Shown here: one piece after another, positions 15,689 to 18,768 of the stretch | Layout: each line of letters begins with the position of its first letter | How positions within the stretch are numbered: position 1 is the stretch's first letter | Origin: Cyanobacteria bacterium UBA11370 | GTDB taxonomy: Bacteria; Cyanobacteriota; Cyanobacteriia; Cyanobacteriales; Coleofasciculaceae | Length of the DNA: 18,768 nucleotides | Reading direction: 5' to 3' | Assembly: GCA_003486645.1 (NCBI GenBank) | Contig: DNGI01000253.1 | Location: 1-18,768, forward strand | Translations under genes and position numbers: made by a program | Notes under the pieces: generated by a model | What the model saw: the letters and a program-made list of their open reading frames with translations, nothing else | The model's database searches: none | What the model was told of the DNA's origin: nothing

Positions 15689-17074
15689 ATGGAAATTCCC
15701 TTCAATTACAGTAACCTAGCCAAAACTCTGCGCGATCGCCGTCAACGCCTCGCCCAATTCATTCATTTTCCAGCAATTCTCTGGTCTGGTCATCGAAGTT
15801 CGCGTAACTTTCCAGCCAATACATTCCCATTTCGGGCTAGCAGTCACTTCCTTTATTTTGCAGGTTTACCGTTAGAAAATGCGGCAATTTATCTCAATGA
15901 AGGTAAGCTAGAACTGTTTATAGATGAAGCATCTCCTGCTAGTACACTTTGGCATGGAGAAATGCCGAAACGAGAGGAAATTGCTGAGAGTATTGGTGCT
16001 GATAGGGATTTTCCTTTGGCGGAATTAGAATTACGAGCAACGGGTGCAGCTACAATTGCTGTTCAGGATAGTTATACTCGCCAACAACAATCTCAAATCT
16101 TGGGGCGTACCCTAACATCAGCGCAGGCTTTAGAAGGAATTGATCAGGATTTAGCCAAAGCGATCGCCACTCTCCGATTATCCCATGATACAGAGGCTTT
16201 ATCCGAGTTACGAAAAGCGGCGGCGGTGACAGTGGAAGCCCATAAAATGGGAATGAAAGCAACCCAAAATTCCACATTAGAAGCTGGCGTGCGAGGGGCA
16301 ATGGAAGGGGTTATAATTGCCCACAATATGCCCTGTGCTTACAGTAGTATTGTTACAATTCACGGTGAAGTTTTGCACAATGAACAGTATCACCATCCGT
16401 TACAACCCGGAGATTTATTATTAGCAGATGTTGGGGCGGAAACTGCATTGGGATGGGCATCGGATGTGACTCGCACTTGGCCTGTTAATGGCAAATTTTC
16501 CTCAACTCAGCGGGATATTTATGATATTGTTTTAGCTGCCCACGATCAGTGTATTGAAAAAATTCGTCCGGGTGTTGAATATCAGGATATTCATCTGTTA
16601 GCTGCTTCTATCATTACTCAAGGATTAGTAGAGTTAGGAATTTTACGAGGGCAGATATCTGATTTACTGGAAATGGATGCTCATGCTTTATTCTTTCCCC
16701 ATGGTGTAGGTCATTTGTTAGGTTTAGATGTGCATGATATGGAAGATTTAGGGGATTTAGCAGGGTATGAAGAAGGAAGGGAAAGAAGCGATCGCTTTGG
16801 CTTATGCTTCTTGCGCCTGAATCGATCTTTAAAACCGGGAATGGTGGTAACAATTGAACCGGGATTTTATCAAGTTCCGGCAATTTTACATGACCCTGGA
16901 CGACAAGCGAAGTATCAAAATATGGTAAATTGGGAGCGTTTAGAGCAGTTTGCTGATGTGCGAGGAATTCGGATTGAAGATGATGTATTAGTTACAGAAA
17001 ATGGGAGTGAAGTACTAACAGCAGCGTTACCCAATCAGGCTGAAAAAATTGAAGAATTAGTGAAGGAAAAATGA
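15689..17074 (+). CDS. pepP: Xaa-Pro aminopeptidase (aminopeptidase P, M24B)
   Basis: Removes the N-terminal residue from peptides whose second residue is proline; a cytoplasmic dinuclear manganese enzyme. Residues 1-145 match the AMP_N domain (FPFRASSHFLYFAGLPLENA), and 165-450 are the pita-bread catalytic domain. All five metal ligands are visible: Asp247 in LLADVGAE, Asp259 in WASDVTRTWPVNG, His338 in FFPHGVGHLLGLDVHD, Glu390 in VTIEPGFY and Glu430 in GIRIEDDVLV. Substrate histidines His342 and His349 are also present. At 461 aa it is a usual length for the PepP type. The segment LGDLAGYEEGRERSDRFG with LRLNRSLKPGM matches the long-form loop of this group. It converges on pentapeptide gene C with 37 nt between stops and no obvious terminator. 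The gene name rests on family resemblance. Confidence 0.94.
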   Translation: MEIPFNYSNLAKTLRDRRQRLAQFIHFPAILWSGHRSSRNFPANTFPFRASSHFLYFAGLPLENAAIYLNEGKLELFIDEASPASTLWHGEMPKREEIAESIGADRDFPLAELELRATGAATIAVQDSYTRQQQSQILGRTLTSAQALEGIDQDLAKAIATLRLSHDTEALSELRKAAAVTVEAHKMGMKATQNSTLEAGVRGAMEGVIIAHNMPCAYSSIVTIHGEVLHNEQYHHPLQPGDLLLADVGAETALGWASDVTRTWPVNGKFSSTQRDIYDIVLAAHDQCIEKIRPGVEYQDIHLLAASIITQGLVELGILRGQISDLLEMDAHALFFPHGVGHLLGLDVHDMEDLGDLAGYEEGRERSDRFGLCFLRLNRSLKPGMVVTIEPGFYQVPAILHDPGRQAKYQNMVNWERLEQFADVRGIRIEDDVLVTENGSEVLTAALPNQAEKIEELVKEK

Positions 17075-17111
17075 AAGCAACACTCACTTTAATACCCGCT
17101 GCGATCACCAT

Positions 17112-17795
17112 TTAATCTTTAAAAATAGCCCCACGTCCTATCAACTCAACTTTCCTAATTTCAGAAAGTCCAGAATTTTGCCCAAAACAAGCATTTTCAA
17201 TATTAACCATTGTCAAATCTACGTGTTTCAAGTTTGCCTCCTTGAGATTCGCATTACTCAGATTAACACCACTTAAATCCGCCTGTTGTAGATTTGCACC
17301 ACACAAATTAGCCCCACACAAATTTGCATTCGGTAAATAAGCACTGCTCAAATCAGCGTTACTCAAATTAGCACCACTTAAATTAGCACGGGGTAGCATC
17401 GTTCTCAAATCTGCACGACTAAGGTTAGCACCCCGCAAGTCAGCATCACGAAGATTCGCATTAATCAAACTCGCATCACTCAAGTCAGTACCACACAAGT
17501 TAGCACCACTCAAATCCGCATAAACCAAATCAGTACCGCTAAGAATAGCATCCATCAGGTAGGCTTGCTTCAGGTTCACCAGATGAAGATTATTACCACC
17601 CAAATCACTACCATGAAAATCTGCCCCTCTAAGATCCGCGCCATTAAAATTAACACCTCTGAGATTGACACCTGCAAAATCCGCCAACGGATTTCGCCCT
17701 AGAACTCTTGCCAGTTCAAGAAAGTCATTTATACCTACCTCAATCAGCCGCTGGATTTCCGTTTGCAGATCCAATCGGGATTGTTCATTAGTCAT
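17112..17795 (-). CDS. Pentapeptide-repeat protein C
   Basis: The smallest and most diverged of the three paralogues, 227 aa. Residues 1-40 give the helical N-cap (LQTEIQRLIEVGINDFLELA, then ADFAGVNL), 41-196 pentapeptide repeats, and 197-227 the C-cap FGQNSGLSEIRKVELIGRGAIFKD. The repeat run is less regular than in A and B: GSDLGGNNLHLVNLKQAYLM near 62-81 and RTMLPRANL near 131-139 break the pattern, which may mark a loop or bulge in the helix. The ATG at 17795 has only a weak purine stretch upstream. No signal peptide. It is transcribed on its own, divergent from the cbiG-type gene over 204 nt that contain a perfect palindrome. Function unknown. Confidence 0.92.
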   Translation of the reverse strand: MTNEQSRLDLQTEIQRLIEVGINDFLELARVLGRNPLADFAGVNLRGVNFNGADLRGADFHGSDLGGNNLHLVNLKQAYLMDAILSGTDLVYADLSGANLCGTDLSDASLINANLRDADLRGANLSRADLRTMLPRANLSGANLSNADLSSAYLPNANLCGANLCGANLQQADLSGVNLSNANLKEANLKHVDLTMVNIENACFGQNSGLSEIRKVELIGRGAIFKD

Positions 17796-17877
17796 AGATC
17801 CATTTCACCCGACTCATATACAGCCTCAATTTATTAAATCGATTAAAAGTGATACCATTTGGGATAAGAATGGCAAC

Positions 17878-17894
17878 ATTTTAAGTCTTAAAAT
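17878..17894. promoter_or_regulatory. 17-bp perfect palindrome between divergent genes
   Basis: ATTTTAAG, one T, CTTAAAAT: perfect 8-bp arms around a single base. It lies in the 204-nt region from which pentapeptide gene C and the cbiG-type gene diverge, where an operator for a dimeric regulator would be expected. AT-rich palindromes also arise by chance, and no regulator can be named. Confidence 0.3.
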
Positions 17895-17999
17895 CATCCA
17901 CTAGCAAGACTAGGCTGCGATCGCATCCTGTGAAGCACCCACCATCCCCACTCTAAAACCCAAATTTTTGTTAATTATTTCATCCATAAGAGTTTTGCC

Positions 18000-18768
18000 T
18001 TGAGTCAATTATTGTTTAACGATTTTCAGCCAATCGCTGCGATCGCCACCACTCCCACCGCCGCCCAAACACTGCAACCTCTCTGTCAAACAACAGGTGC
18101 AACCCTTTGGGTTCCAGAATCTTTCAAAACTGATGAATATAAAGACGTTCCATTAGAACATCTCTACACAGGTTCTCTCAAAACTCACATTACCTCCCTT
18201 TGGCACAACCACCGTGCTTTTATTTTTTGTCTGGCAACCGGTGCAGTTGTACGATTAATTGCCCCTTTACTAGAAGATAAATCTCGTGATCCAGCCGTTA
18301 TTGTGATTGATGAAAAAGGTCAATTTGTGATTAGTTTATGTAGCGGACATCAAGGCAAAGCCGATCAACTAACACGAATGATTGCGATTCAACTCGGAGC
18401 AACACCTATTTTAACAAGTGCTTCTACAACCTTAGATTTACCAGGTATAGATATATTAGGTATTCCCTTTGGTTGGCAACGTGGCGATGGAGATTGGACA
18501 GGTGTAAGTGCAACAATAGCGCGGGGTGAACCTGTTGAAATTATTCAAGAAGTAGGTTCTACTCTATGGCAAAACCATCTACCCAAAAAACATCCATTTC
18601 AGTTTGAATATCCTAAATCCCTGGCAGCGGATGGGGTAGCGGATGTAGCGGATGTGGCAACGGATTTTGTACCGGATGTAGCGGATGTGGCAGCGGATTG
18701 GATAGCGGATGTAACGGATGTGGCAACGGATTTTGTACCGGATGTAACGGATGTGGCAGCGGATTGGG
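18000..18768 (+). CDS. CbiG-type cobalamin biosynthesis protein, 3' end beyond the window
   Basis: N-terminal 256 residues of a CbiG-like protein (cobalt-precorrin-5A hydrolase, anaerobic-type corrin ring synthesis). In cyanobacteria this module is often fused to a CobJ/CbiH C17-methyltransferase, which cannot be judged here because the gene leaves the window. Core signatures are FIFCLATGAVVRLIAPLL (about 74-91), DPAVIVIDEKGQFVISLCSG (97-116), HQGKADQLTRMIAIQLGATP and LTSASTT. The first residues DFQPIAAIATTPTAAQTL fit the N-terminal part. TTG 18000 is the only usable start: the frame is open back to a stop at 17931 with no ATG or GTG, and AAGAG lies 7 nt upstream. After FEYPKS (about 203-207), where the next CbiG segment should start, the frame enters an Ala/Asp/Val repeat that continues to the window edge. 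Confidence 0.87.
   Translation, partial: MSQLLFNDFQPIAAIATTPTAAQTLQPLCQTTGATLWVPESFKTDEYKDVPLEHLYTGSLKTHITSLWHNHRAFIFCLATGAVVRLIAPLLEDKSRDPAVIVIDEKGQFVISLCSGHQGKADQLTRMIAIQLGATPILTSASTTLDLPGIDILGIPFGWQRGDGDWTGVSATIARGEPVEIIQEVGSTLWQNHLPKKHPFQFEYPKSLAADGVADVADVATDFVPDVADVAADWIADVTDVATDFVPDVTDVAADW
18624..18768 (+). repeat. In-frame 66-bp tandem repeat in the cbiG-type gene
   Basis: Period 66 bp: copy one at 18645-18710 and copy two from 18711 to the window end (58 bp seen). A partial upstream copy (about 18624-18644) matches the tail of the unit. The two copies differ at few positions (gcg/acg codons). Each unit is itself made of 9-bp GCGGATGTG-like steps. The protein unit is 22 aa: VADVATDFVPDVADVAADW plus IAD. 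The array continues past the edge. Confidence 0.9.

Noticed and set aside
17796..17999. Cobalamin riboswitch upstream of the cbiG-type gene
   Set aside because: No B12-box-like GCCACTG sequence or long leader fold seen, and the gap is short for that RNA class in addition to two divergent promoters.

Overview
The window looks like chromosomal DNA from a cyanobacterium, probably a filamentous or colonial one. The palindrome GCGATCGC (HIP1, typical of cyanobacterial genomes) occurs about sixteen times in 18.8 kb. Base composition is moderately AT-rich. Intergenic heptamer tandem repeats are of the STRR kind known from cyanobacteria. The protein set also fits: split glycyl-tRNA synthetase alpha subunit, DUF1350, several pentapeptide-repeat proteins, and a CbiG-type cobalamin enzyme. 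I cannot name the genus from sequence alone. I see no transposase, integrase, tRNA, rRNA or CRISPR array.

Layout. 128-997 (+) is glyQ, converging on a membrane-anchored or exported GH5 glycanase with a C-terminal CBM2-like module (1051-2925, -). A 0.5-kb non-coding gap follows. Next come an unrecognised two-helix membrane/coiled-coil protein (3525-4388, +), an unrecognised 121-aa protein (4622-4987, -), and a large exported M48 metallopeptidase with a TPR-like region and low-complexity, repeat-derived segments (5243-7375, +). A PMT-type glycosyltransferase (7787-9349, +) converges on a DUF1350 alpha/beta hydrolase (9478-10251, -) across a gap filled with heptamer repeats. From 10473 onward genes read mostly rightward: gamma-glutamyltransferase ggt and, 24 nt later, pentapeptide-repeat protein A; an unrecognised protein overlapping the start of pentapeptide-repeat protein B; a small lipoprotein and, 40 nt later, an M24B Xaa-Pro aminopeptidase. 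Pentapeptide-repeat protein C (17112-17795, -) is convergent with the aminopeptidase. The window ends inside a divergent cbiG-type gene starting at 18000 that runs off the edge.

How the genes relate. Most are ordinary housekeeping or envelope functions: translation, envelope proteolysis, glycan processing, gamma-glutamyl and proline-peptide turnover, cobalamin synthesis. The most distinctive part is 12.3-17.8 kb, where three pentapeptide-repeat paralogues share the same N-terminal helical cap and the same C-terminal cap ending in RGAIF. One is translationally coupled to an unrecognised beta-rich protein. The second theme is repeat DNA inside reading frames: a 66-bp repeat in cbiG, a 9-bp G-rich repeat in the M48 gene, and a 15-bp repeat in pentapeptide protein A. 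All preserve frame and look like recent expansions.
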